Assembly: GCA_015233285.1 (NCBI GenBank)
Contig: JADFYA010000055.1
Span: 1 to 12,916, forward strand
Direction: 5' to 3'
Source: Deltaproteobacteria bacterium
Lineage (GTDB): Bacteria > Desulfobacterota > JADFXK01
Length of the DNA: 12,916 nucleotides
Positions 1 through 6,107 of the stretch are shown here, piece by piece. The position numbers and the translations under genes are program-made. Below the pieces are notes generated by a model. That model was given only the letters and a program-made list of their open reading frames with translations, was not told the origin of the DNA and made no database searches. Each line of letters opens with the position of its first letter. The first letter of the stretch is position 1.

Positions 1-31
1 CGGTGACGAATAAAATAACCAACTCGACCAG

Positions 32-298
32 ATGATGAAGGCCTACCAGTTGTGGCAACGGCCGCTGGAAAATATCTGCCGCGAATCAGCTCAAAGAAAA
101 GTCAAAGAGATCATGTACGTCCCTAGTGAGCAAGAATGTGTCTCAGAAGACGCCACCCTAGACGAGGCCATTCATCAGTTGATTATGGGTGCCCATCAGT
201 CGCTCCTTGTCCTCCGGGGAGAAGATGTGGTTGGTGTCTTGCGGCTAACCGATGTCTTCAAAGAAATCTGCAACCGGGTCAAAGCCTGCAAAATCTGA
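32..298 (+). CDS. CBS-domain protein, C-terminal half or short single-CBS protein
   Basis: The 88-residue product carries one complete CBS-type beta-alpha-beta unit at about residues 22-84. It contains KVKEIMYVP, EDATLDEAIHQLI, HQSLLVLRGEDVVGVLRLTDVF. CBS modules usually work in pairs and bind adenine nucleotides to regulate an attached or partner protein. A lone CBS with a helical leader therefore suggests that the natural protein is longer. The frame is open back to a TAA at 11-13, and the upstream codons (14-31) read NNQLDQ, which looks like plausible coding continuation. There is no clear Shine-Dalgarno before the ATG at 32 (or 35). Another reading frame ends in TGA at 33-35, giving an ATGA overlap, so either an upstream gene is coupled to this one or a frameshift has split one longer CBS gene. 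The transporter gene follows 65 nt downstream on the same strand. Confidence 0.6.
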   Translation: MMKAYQLWQRPLENICRESAQRKVKEIMYVPSEQECVSEDATLDEAIHQLIMGAHQSLLVLRGEDVVGVLRLTDVFKEICNRVKACKI

Positions 299-346
299 TC
301 TGCGGTCTGAGTTCTGGTTAGACCTAAGTCCATGTTGTTAAAGCGT

Positions 347-357
347 AAGGAGGATTT
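347..357 (+). promoter_or_regulatory. Strong ribosome binding site of the SLC13 gene
   Basis: The sequence AAGGAGG lies about 8 nt before the ATG at 364. It fixes this start over later in-frame methionines and suggests efficient translation of the transporter. Confidence 0.75.
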
Positions 358-363
358 ATCGCG

Positions 364-1839
364 ATGAGCCTTCAATCGCCGTCTTTGACCCGGAAGCGGG
401 ACATTAATTGGAGCCGACTCCTCTTCATCCTCGCCGGTCTGGTTCTGTTCGGTTTGTTCTATGGCTCGCCCTCATGGCCGGATGCGGTTGATCCGGTGGG
501 AAAGCATTTTCCTTTGACCCCCGAGGCCCGAGGAGCCCTAGGACTATTTTTGTTGGCCGTGATATGGTGGGTATTCGAGGTTATCCCGATAGGCGTAACC
601 AGTTTAGCTCTGGGGGTGTTTCAGGTCTTGTTTTTGATCCGCCCGGCTGCCGAGGCCTTCCGGGATTTCACTCATCCCGCGGTCATGTTTATTTTGGCTT
701 CAACCATCATCGGCACGGTGTTGACCAAAACCGGCATACCCAGGCGGTTGGCTTACCGGACACTGGCCATCGCCGGGGAACGGACGGGAATGATTTACCT
801 GGGTTGCTTTATGATCACCGTCCTGCTCACCCATATCATGGCCCAGACGGCTGTGGCCGCGACCATTTATCCTTTTTTGGTGGCCATCTATTCATCTTAC
901 GGTGGGGCCAAAAATAATAACTTTGGGAAAGGTCTGTATATCGGCATGGCCTATATGGCCGGAGCCGGCAGTATCATCACTCTCCTGGGGGCGGCCAGAG
1001 GGGCCGTGGCAGTTGGATTTTTCCACGAAGTGGTTGGTAAAGATATTGATTTCTTTCACTTTAGTTACTATTTGTTTCCCATTGGCTGGTTGATGATGTT
1101 TCTTCTCTGGGCTCTGCTAATGGTCGTTTTTAAGCCGGAAAAACCGTCCATCCCTGGGTTAAAGAAGAGGGCCCAAGAAATTATCCAAGAGTTGGGGCCG
1201 TTAAGTCTTAAAGAAAAACAGGCCTCCTATATCATCGCCGGGGTTATCTTGCTCTTGCTTCTACAAACGGCTGTTCCGCCACTGCGCCAATTGGATAAGA
1301 GCGCGATTATCCTAATATCTTCCCTGCTATTTTTCTTGACGGGCATCCTCGATATTAACGATCTGGAGGAGATCCCCTGGAACATCATCTTATTGTTTTC
1401 CGGAGCCATGAGTTTGGGTTTGTGCTTATGGGGGACCGGTGCAGCCAAGTGGCTGGCCGTGCAACTGGTTGTCCTATGCAATTCCTCTAGTTGGTACATT
1501 TTTCTCATGATCCTGGCCCTGGTCGTCATGGCTTTGATTAATTTGATCGTAAACGTGGCGGTTATGGCTATCACCATTCCGGTGGCCCTGTTCATGGCCC
1601 CGTACTTAGGCTTGTCATCGGAGGTTATTTTATTCGTCACCGTGGTCGCGGCGGGAATGCCGTTCATGTCTTTATCCGGGGCCGCGCCCAATGCTATTGC
1701 TTATAATTCAAGACAATTCACCACGAAGGAGTTCTTCCGGACGGGCCTGCTGGCCAGTGGTATTCTCCTGGCTGTTATCGCCCTGGCCGTCACTGTCATT
1801 TGGCCGTTCATGGGTATGCCCGTAATCGTGCCCAGATAG
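364..1839 (+). CDS. DASS/SLC13-family anion (dicarboxylate/sulfate) transporter
   Basis: This 491-residue inner-membrane protein has the family's usual length and roughly 11-13 hydrophobic segments from residue 18 onward. DASS-like landmarks are FTHPAVMFILASTIIGTVLTKTG (about 102-124), IPWNIILLFSGAMSLG..WGTGAAKWLA (337-365) and GMPFMSLSGAAPNAIAYNSRQF (431-452). Family members import di/tricarboxylates or sulfate, usually driven by Na+. The two SNT signature positions that help bind Na+ and substrate are non-canonical here: AQTAVAATIYP at 160-170 and VNVAVMAITIP at 396-406. Substrate and coupling ion therefore cannot be assigned. The gene follows a CBS-domain ORF by 65 nt and may be co-transcribed with it. 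The start is set by a strong AAGGAGG. Confidence 0.85.
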   Translation: MSLQSPSLTRKRDINWSRLLFILAGLVLFGLFYGSPSWPDAVDPVGKHFPLTPEARGALGLFLLAVIWWVFEVIPIGVTSLALGVFQVLFLIRPAAEAFRDFTHPAVMFILASTIIGTVLTKTGIPRRLAYRTLAIAGERTGMIYLGCFMITVLLTHIMAQTAVAATIYPFLVAIYSSYGGAKNNNFGKGLYIGMAYMAGAGSIITLLGAARGAVAVGFFHEVVGKDIDFFHFSYYLFPIGWLMMFLLWALLMVVFKPEKPSIPGLKKRAQEIIQELGPLSLKEKQASYIIAGVILLLLLQTAVPPLRQLDKSAIILISSLLFFLTGILDINDLEEIPWNIILLFSGAMSLGLCLWGTGAAKWLAVQLVVLCNSSSWYIFLMILALVVMALINLIVNVAVMAITIPVALFMAPYLGLSSEVILFVTVVAAGMPFMSLSGAAPNAIAYNSRQFTTKEFFRTGLLASGILLAVIALAVTVIWPFMGMPVIVPR

Positions 1840-1974
1840 ATACCATGCTAAGAGAACCGGAGATGCCAAGGGTGTCTTTGATGTATCTTCACCGCTTCAG
1901 CGGGGCATGTGGAGTTTGTCTAAATTTTTCAATACCGCTCTCAACCGGGAGCACCGGTCCTGATTAGGGGGATA

Positions 1975-3414
1975 ATGGAAATGCTGGAACAGCTTTTAGA
2001 TCGGATTGTATCACGGGTTAACGTCTGCTTACGGGAGCTAAGTTACAATATTACAGATCATGTGAGACACGTCATACCTGCCAATAAGTTTCTTCAATTT
2101 CATGCTTTTTACGGCTTGACACCCCATAAAAAATTACATTTTTACATTAAGAGTTCCAACCTGGCCGGGAGTTCCTTATTGGGCAAATGCACGGTTCATT
2201 CTTCCGTGCTCTACAAAAGCCATTTGCGGGGAGACGAGCTGAAAAACAAAGATGAGATGCTGCCTTATATCGGATTCCAGATTCCTGTTTACGAAGATGA
2301 AGTGGTTCGGATCAAAGATAGCTTTTTGATTAAGAACCTGATTCACAGCCATTCGCACGACCCTGAGAACCCGGACGAATTCCTGATCAAAAATACTGTT
2401 TCCATGCACTACGCCAATATCCATGGTTCCACCGTAATAGGTTGTTTCCTGGCCCCGTTCAGCACCGTAGATATGTCTACTTTTCGCAACTGCGTCATCG
2501 GGACTTTTTCCTACGTCCAGGCTCGACGTCTGACCCATCAATTGGTTGAACCAGGGCGGATCTGGATCAAAGACGGAGAATCTTTCGAATTCGATTATCG
2601 CTTTCCGGCAGGGGTGGTGGATCGCTATATTTCTTTGGAGCCCGGATGCGCTCCGAAGGGTATATTTATTGATTTCGTGGAACAACGGGAGGAAGACTGG
2701 GAACCGATCCTAGAGATGGCCAGATATGAACCACCCATCGCTGACGTCGCCGCAACAGCCGCCTTTAGTCGTTACGCGGTGGCCAAAGGGACGACGAGTG
2801 TGTTGGAAAACGTTTACGTCGCACAGGGGGCTTATTTAGAGGATGCTTACATGGGCAAGGGGTCCAATGCTCAGGAAAATTGTTACATCATCAAATCTCG
2901 GCTGGACGGTAATGTGGTTACAGCCCACGGCGGCAAAGTCATCCATTGCCGACTGGGTTCCCACGTGTTTGTCGGTTTTAATTCTTTTCTCAATGGAAAG
3001 GAAAATTGTCCCATCAAGGTTGGAGAAGAAAGCATTGTCATGCCCCACACCATCATCGACGCGGATGAACCTCTCGATATCCCACCGCGGCACCTGGTCT
3101 GGGGCTTTATCGGAAACCGCCGAGACCTGGAGCAGAATAGTGTCAATCTCAATGACCTCGGCAGGATATCTACTGAATTGCAGAAGGGTAACCTGTCCTT
3201 CAAAGGGAACGGGCATGCCTTCGTCAGGGCCTTCAAACATCGGATCGAACACATCCTGGAACTGAACGGCGCTTTCTTTGACGGCATGTCCAAGCCCGGC
3301 CACATCCACCGCATCCGCGACGCCTCCTTTAACACCATCCAGCCCTACTACGGTGGCCCGCTTAAAGGTCTCTTTGCCGATATGGACATCCATCCTCTGG
3401 ACGATGTGGTTTAG
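1975..3414 (+). CDS. Large left-handed beta-helix (hexapeptide-repeat) protein of unknown substrate
   Basis: The 479-residue soluble protein has no signal peptide. Hexapeptide-like [LIV]-G-x4 strands occur in two blocks: about 61-85 with 139-183 (NTVSMHYANIHGSTVIGCFLAP, CVIGTFSYVQA) and about 267-365 (AVAKGTTSVLENVYVAQGAYLEDAYMGKGSNAQENCYI, GSHVFVGFNSFLNG, VGEESIVMPHTII). An inserted acidic and aromatic domain lies at 190-255, and a C-terminal helical domain at 380-479 contains GNGHAFVRAFKHRIEHILELNGAFFDG. This fold is typical of acyltransferases, nucleotidyl-sugar enzymes and gamma-carbonic anhydrases. H318 in TAHGGK and several other His residues in the second helix could be catalytic or metal-binding, but no known subfamily was recognised. 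The start could be ATG 1975 or ATG 1981. The AGGGGG at 1966-1971 is 3 nt from the first and 9 nt from the second, which favours 1981. The rpe gene follows after 39 nt, so the two are probably co-transcribed. Confidence 0.7.
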   Translation: MEMLEQLLDRIVSRVNVCLRELSYNITDHVRHVIPANKFLQFHAFYGLTPHKKLHFYIKSSNLAGSSLLGKCTVHSSVLYKSHLRGDELKNKDEMLPYIGFQIPVYEDEVVRIKDSFLIKNLIHSHSHDPENPDEFLIKNTVSMHYANIHGSTVIGCFLAPFSTVDMSTFRNCVIGTFSYVQARRLTHQLVEPGRIWIKDGESFEFDYRFPAGVVDRYISLEPGCAPKGIFIDFVEQREEDWEPILEMARYEPPIADVAATAAFSRYAVAKGTTSVLENVYVAQGAYLEDAYMGKGSNAQENCYIIKSRLDGNVVTAHGGKVIHCRLGSHVFVGFNSFLNGKENCPIKVGEESIVMPHTIIDADEPLDIPPRHLVWGFIGNRRDLEQNSVNLNDLGRISTELQKGNLSFKGNGHAFVRAFKHRIEHILELNGAFFDGMSKPGHIHRIRDASFNTIQPYYGGPLKGLFADMDIHPLDDVV

Positions 3415-3453
3415 GCAAAAATGGAATAACCAACCAAGAGGAATGTAGAAAAA

Positions 3454-4122
3454 ATGGTCAGACTGGCGCCTTCTATTTTGTCTGCTGATTTTAGCATGTT
3501 GGGTGAGGATATTCGAGCCGTGGACAGGGCTATGGCCGATTATATCCATATTGATGTGATGGACGGCCATTTTGTGCCCAACATCACCATCGGACCCTTA
3601 ATCGTCAAGGCCGTACGCCGGGTAACTGAGTTACCTTTGGATGTACATTTGATGATAGCGCAGCCGGAATTGTTTATTAATGATTTTCTGGCGGCCGGTA
3701 GTGACATTATCACCGTCCATGTGGAAACCTGCCGGCATCTCCACCGGACGGTTCAAATGATTCGGGATGGGGGGGGGCGACCGGGCGTGGTCCTTAATCC
3801 CACGACTCCCTTGACCACTCTGGACTACATTCTTGAAGATGTGGATTTGGTCTTGCTCATGAGCGTCAACCCAGGGTTCGGCGGCCAGAAATTCATCCCG
3901 TCTTCCCTGTCGAAAATCGCCGCCCTGAGGCAGATTATTGACAGCCGTGGTCTTAAGGTGGATATCGAAGTGGATGGAGGCGTCAATCTGGATACGGCCG
4001 CAGCGGTTATCGGGGCTGGGGCGGACATCTTGGTGGCTGGTTCGGCCGTGTTTGGGAGTTCCAATTACGCTGAAACCATCGCAGCGCTCAAGGGAAGCCA
4101 CACGCAATGCCTGGTAATTTAA
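3454..4122 (+). CDS. rpe: Ribulose-phosphate 3-epimerase
   Basis: The 222-residue cytoplasmic enzyme interconverts D-ribulose 5-phosphate and D-xylulose 5-phosphate in the pentose phosphate pathway. The TIM-barrel signatures are all present: APSILSADF (5-13), the metal and catalytic residues H32 and D34 in YIHIDVMDGHFVPN, H65 in LDVHLMI, GVVLNPTTP (111-119), MSVNPGFGGQKFI (136-148) and the second catalytic Asp, D174, in IEVDGGV. The C-terminal GADILVAGSAVFG phosphate loop is also intact. The length matches the family. AAGAGGA at 3436-3442 serves as a slightly distant ribosome binding site. A run of nine G (3769-3777) encodes the GGG at 106-108, and the frame is intact across it. It is the second gene of a probable operon with the beta-helix gene. 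Confidence 0.97.
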   Translation: MVRLAPSILSADFSMLGEDIRAVDRAMADYIHIDVMDGHFVPNITIGPLIVKAVRRVTELPLDVHLMIAQPELFINDFLAAGSDIITVHVETCRHLHRTVQMIRDGGGRPGVVLNPTTPLTTLDYILEDVDLVLLMSVNPGFGGQKFIPSSLSKIAALRQIIDSRGLKVDIEVDGGVNLDTAAAVIGAGADILVAGSAVFGSSNYAETIAALKGSHTQCLVI

Positions 4123-4264
4123 GCATAAAGAGTGGAGACGCTTTTCTGAGGGAACAATCAACTAATCTGAGAGAAACTCTATCCTCTTTGTCTACATCAC
4201 CCTACAATCGACGAGAGATTATTAACCCGCCGGCTTGAGGATCGGATCAGTTGGGCCGCGGCCA

Positions 4265-4588
4265 TCAGGTTTTTGATAAGATGTCATCCACCTCGGCGTC
4301 GAGTCGATACACCTCAGCGACTATGGCCGCGGGACCTTTGTTTCTGGCGCGTTTCAGGTCCTCACCCCACTTCAAAAGCAAGGCATTATCTATCCGGGTT
4401 ATTTTTTTGTCCTTAGCCCATTCCCAGCCGAGCTTATCTCCAAGCTTTTCAAGGAATTCTTTCATTTCATCCCGGTCGGCCGGAGGGATGACCTGGAGGA
4501 TTTCATTCATCCGGTGCTTCCATCCCTTGATCAGTATGGTGCCTTCGTAAAACCTACGAAACCACATCTGCTCTTCTTTGGTCGCCAT
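4265..4588 (-). CDS. Small charged protein of unknown function
   Basis: The 107-residue product is hydrophilic, mostly helical in appearance and rich in Lys, Glu and Trp (MWFRRFYEG, KGWKHRMNEIL, KLGWEWAKDKK, LLLKWGEDLKRARNKG). It has no signal peptide, membrane segment, Cys pair or recognisable domain. The start at 4588 is well supported by AAGGAG (complement of 4594-4599) spaced 5 nt from the ATG, which argues that this is a real gene. It is convergent with rpe and lies downstream of an Rpn-like relic on the same strand. No function is assigned. The size and helix-rich composition would suit a small regulatory, antitoxin-like or DNA-associated protein, but nothing in the sequence decides between these. 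Confidence 0.6.
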   Translation of the reverse strand: MATKEEQMWFRRFYEGTILIKGWKHRMNEILQVIPPADRDEMKEFLEKLGDKLGWEWAKDKKITRIDNALLLKWGEDLKRARNKGPAAIVAEVYRLDAEVDDILSKT

Positions 4589-4743
4589 GAAAGCTCCTTA
4601 AGTAAATCATGCCAAGCTGATGAATCCAGAGAACCCCGGAAGGATTCGCAGTTCGGTATTAAGCTTTAAGTTTTCACTGGTGGGCTTATCCGTTCTCGGG
4701 CCGTGGCCGGCCAGCCAAGATACTACTATCATCTAATGCCTTC

Positions 4744-4771
4744 AAATTAGCAGAACACACCAAAAAGTCAA
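4744..4771 (-). promoter_or_regulatory. Possible sigma-70 promoter for the small charged protein
   Basis: On the minus strand, TTGACT (4771-4766), a 16-nt spacer and TGC-TAATTT (4749-4744, with an extended -10 TG) point toward the gene starting at 4588. The -35 matches 5 of 6 consensus bases, but the -10 matches only about 3. The predicted leader would be about 150 nt. Confidence 0.3.
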
Positions 4772-4798
4772 GAAAATTTCGATGATCCCCCAAAGATC

Positions 4799-4889
4799 CC
4801 AGGCCGGCCATGATGGTCAATAGATCGCCTTCGTTGTTTTGAGTCGGGGGTTTCGGGAGACCGATTCATCTATCTGCCACGGGAGGCTT
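4799..4889 (-). pseudogene. Relic of a second Rpn-like nuclease gene
   Basis: Just downstream of the intact Rpn-like gene, positions 4799-4865 align without major gaps to 5255-5331 inside that gene. They share the 18-bp identity CCAGGCCGGCCATGATGG and AGACCGAT at the other end, with a 9-bp and a 1-bp length difference. On the minus strand the relic translates as VADR-stop-IGLPKPPTQNNEGDLLTIMAGL. This corresponds to VDRAEASVYQSTLPSKDKADLLTIMAIMAGL of the intact protein. A TGA (complement of 4866-4868) interrupts it, there is no start, and similarity fades on both sides. It is best read as the decayed remains of a paralogous copy. The rest of the 301-nt gap (4589-4798) holds only a weak candidate promoter. 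Confidence 0.65.
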
Positions 4890-5807
4890 CTATCGCTTCA
4901 CCACCTTGTCCATATTTCGGATGAACTGGTCCAACGAGACGGCGGTGGCGGCGTTCCGGAAAAGGATGTTCAATACATCCGGGTCGTTGATTTCTTCAAC
5001 TGCTATTAAAAGATCATGCGAGGGAGTCTCAAATCTTAACCTGAGGAGTTCAATAATAACTTGGCGCGACTTTAGCAACGCACCTTCCAGTTTTCCTTCC
5101 AGTTTTCCTTCCAGTTTTCCCTTCCTAATTCCTTCCAGTTCCCCCTCGCTTCTTCCCAAGTTATATTCTATTTCCTTGATAGCGTCATAGGCGGCAGATT
5201 CAATCATGATATCTCTCCTTCTGGCAATCAGCATCGTGGTCAAATTTTTGGAGACCAGGCCGGCCATGATGGCCATGATGGTCAGTAGATCGGCTTTATC
5301 TTTACTCGGTAAGGTACTCTGGTAGACCGATGCCTCGGCCCGGTCCACGAATTCTTCTCCATGCCGCATCAACGGGACAAGAGGCATCAGGCAAAGGTTG
5401 CCTTCCTCGAATACTTCCTGGGCATCAAAATCAGAGAGTTGAGTCAGCCGAAAACGAAACATCACGTCTTCATCTTCGTATTTCCCTGAGGCGACTCCAG
5501 ACGGTCGCAGCAGCAACACGTGCCCAGAAACCCCTATGTGGTATTTTAGCATATATCGGCAGCGGTATTCAAGTAGCCGGAGGGGCACGTCATTGTCCCA
5601 ACGGCTTTGGATTTCGAGGATAATCAGGCGTTTTCTTCCTGTCTCATCCGTGATCATGATGGCAGAATCGCTGTGTCTGGCGTTCACCGTCTCTGTTGGT
5701 ATCTCCTCTAAAAGATCGCTGGACGCCACTGGTATCCCGATCAGCCGCCTAAGGATTTCTTCCCGACATTTTTCTATGAGTATTTTTGAGCTGATATCGT
5801 GGTGCAT
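4890..5807 (-). CDS. Rpn-type PD-(D/E)XK nuclease/transposase-family protein
   Basis: The 305-residue product resembles the Rpn family (recombination-promoting nuclease / putative transposase). The N-terminal PD-(D/E)XK-like core has D47 in ARHSDSAIMI and E65-x-Q67 in LIILEIQSRWDNDVPLRLLEYRCRYML, the usual Rpn variant in which Gln replaces the motif Lys. A middle segment, LPSKDKADLLTIMAIMAGL (166-184), and RRRDIMIESAAYD (197-208) are also family-like. A Gly-Glu-Lys-rich linker, GELEGIRKGKLEGKLEGKLEG (222-242), precedes a C-terminal helical segment. Family members studied in E. coli show DNA cleavage and promote RecA-independent recombination; activity here is inferred. The ATG at 5807 has AAGGA (complement of 5814-5818) 6 nt away. 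The gene stands alone and is divergent from pgi, with a paralogous relic immediately downstream. Confidence 0.85.
   Translation of the reverse strand: MHHDISSKILIEKCREEILRRLIGIPVASSDLLEEIPTETVNARHSDSAIMITDETGRKRLIILEIQSRWDNDVPLRLLEYRCRYMLKYHIGVSGHVLLLRPSGVASGKYEDEDVMFRFRLTQLSDFDAQEVFEEGNLCLMPLVPLMRHGEEFVDRAEASVYQSTLPSKDKADLLTIMAIMAGLVSKNLTTMLIARRRDIMIESAAYDAIKEIEYNLGRSEGELEGIRKGKLEGKLEGKLEGALLKSRQVIIELLRLRFETPSHDLLIAVEEINDPDVLNILFRNAATAVSLDQFIRNMDKVVKR
5083..5142 (-). repeat. In-frame 12-bp tandem repeat (KLEG units)
   Basis: Three exact copies of CCTTCCAGTTTT (plus-strand reading) occupy 5083-5118, and a degenerate fourth copy sits at 5131-5142. They encode successive Lys-Leu-Glu-Gly units in the Rpn-like protein. 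Gain or loss of a unit would change linker length without shifting the frame. Confidence 0.9.
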
Positions 5808-6107
5808 TGGATTTCCTTAGAAATTTAAGAATGGGTCCGGTGCATGGCGATCAGAAGTATTTGGGGCTTCAAATTTTGTATTTTAGCATGTGTTGGCTTC
5901 AACATGCAAGTGATCTCAATGCCGAATCCGGTATCGGGTCGCCTATCGGGAAGTTTAATAAGGTTGCCCTGATATCTTTACTTGCGGTCGCCGGCCGGGC
6001 TGTGATATTAATTTGAGTGCCGGCGCCCTGGTCTTCCCCGGAGTACGAATCGTCGGCTTTCCCTTGGTCAAAACGTAGATCCCGTTAACTCAGTGTTGGG
6101 AGTTTAT
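5808..6107. other. Divergent intergenic region between the Rpn-like gene and pgi
   Basis: The 300-nt region separates two divergently transcribed genes. It holds a candidate promoter toward the Rpn-like gene and the pgi ribosome binding site. I see no convincing promoter for pgi. TTGCGG...TATTAA near 5981-6010 is a poor match. An open frame at 5807-6016 has no ribosome binding site or recognisable product. Confidence 0.6.
5880..5909 (-). promoter_or_regulatory. Candidate extended -10 promoter of the Rpn-like gene
   Basis: On the minus strand, TTGCAT (5909-5904), an 18-nt spacer and TGC-TAAAAT (5885-5880 plus the TG extension) point toward the ATG at 5807. The -10 matches 5 of 6 consensus bases and the extended TG compensates for the weak -35. 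The predicted leader is about 65 nt. Confidence 0.45.

Noticed and set aside
1227..1691. 154-codon minus-strand ORF inside the SLC13 gene
   Set aside because: It is antisense to a well-supported transporter and has a low-complexity product rich in Thr, Met and Lys with no family features.
1900..1968. Short inverted repeats (CCGCTTCAGCGG, ACCGGGAGCACCGGT) before the beta-helix gene
   Set aside because: Stems are only 4-5 bp and no T-run follows, so neither a terminator nor an operator can be supported.
2836..3570. 244-codon minus-strand ORF across the beta-helix gene and rpe
   Set aside because: It spans two genes with strong plus-strand evidence and has no ribosome binding site or domain.
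5870..5910. Second possible Rpn relic: ATGCTAAAATAC shared with the LEYRCRYMLKYH coding segment
   Set aside because: Only a 12-bp core matches, flanking similarity is poor and no frame is preserved. The match is better explained as a promoter -10 region and chance.
5807..6016. 69-codon plus-strand open frame between the Rpn-like gene and pgi
   Set aside because: It has no ribosome binding site, overlaps the Rpn start and its promoter, and the product has no recognisable features.
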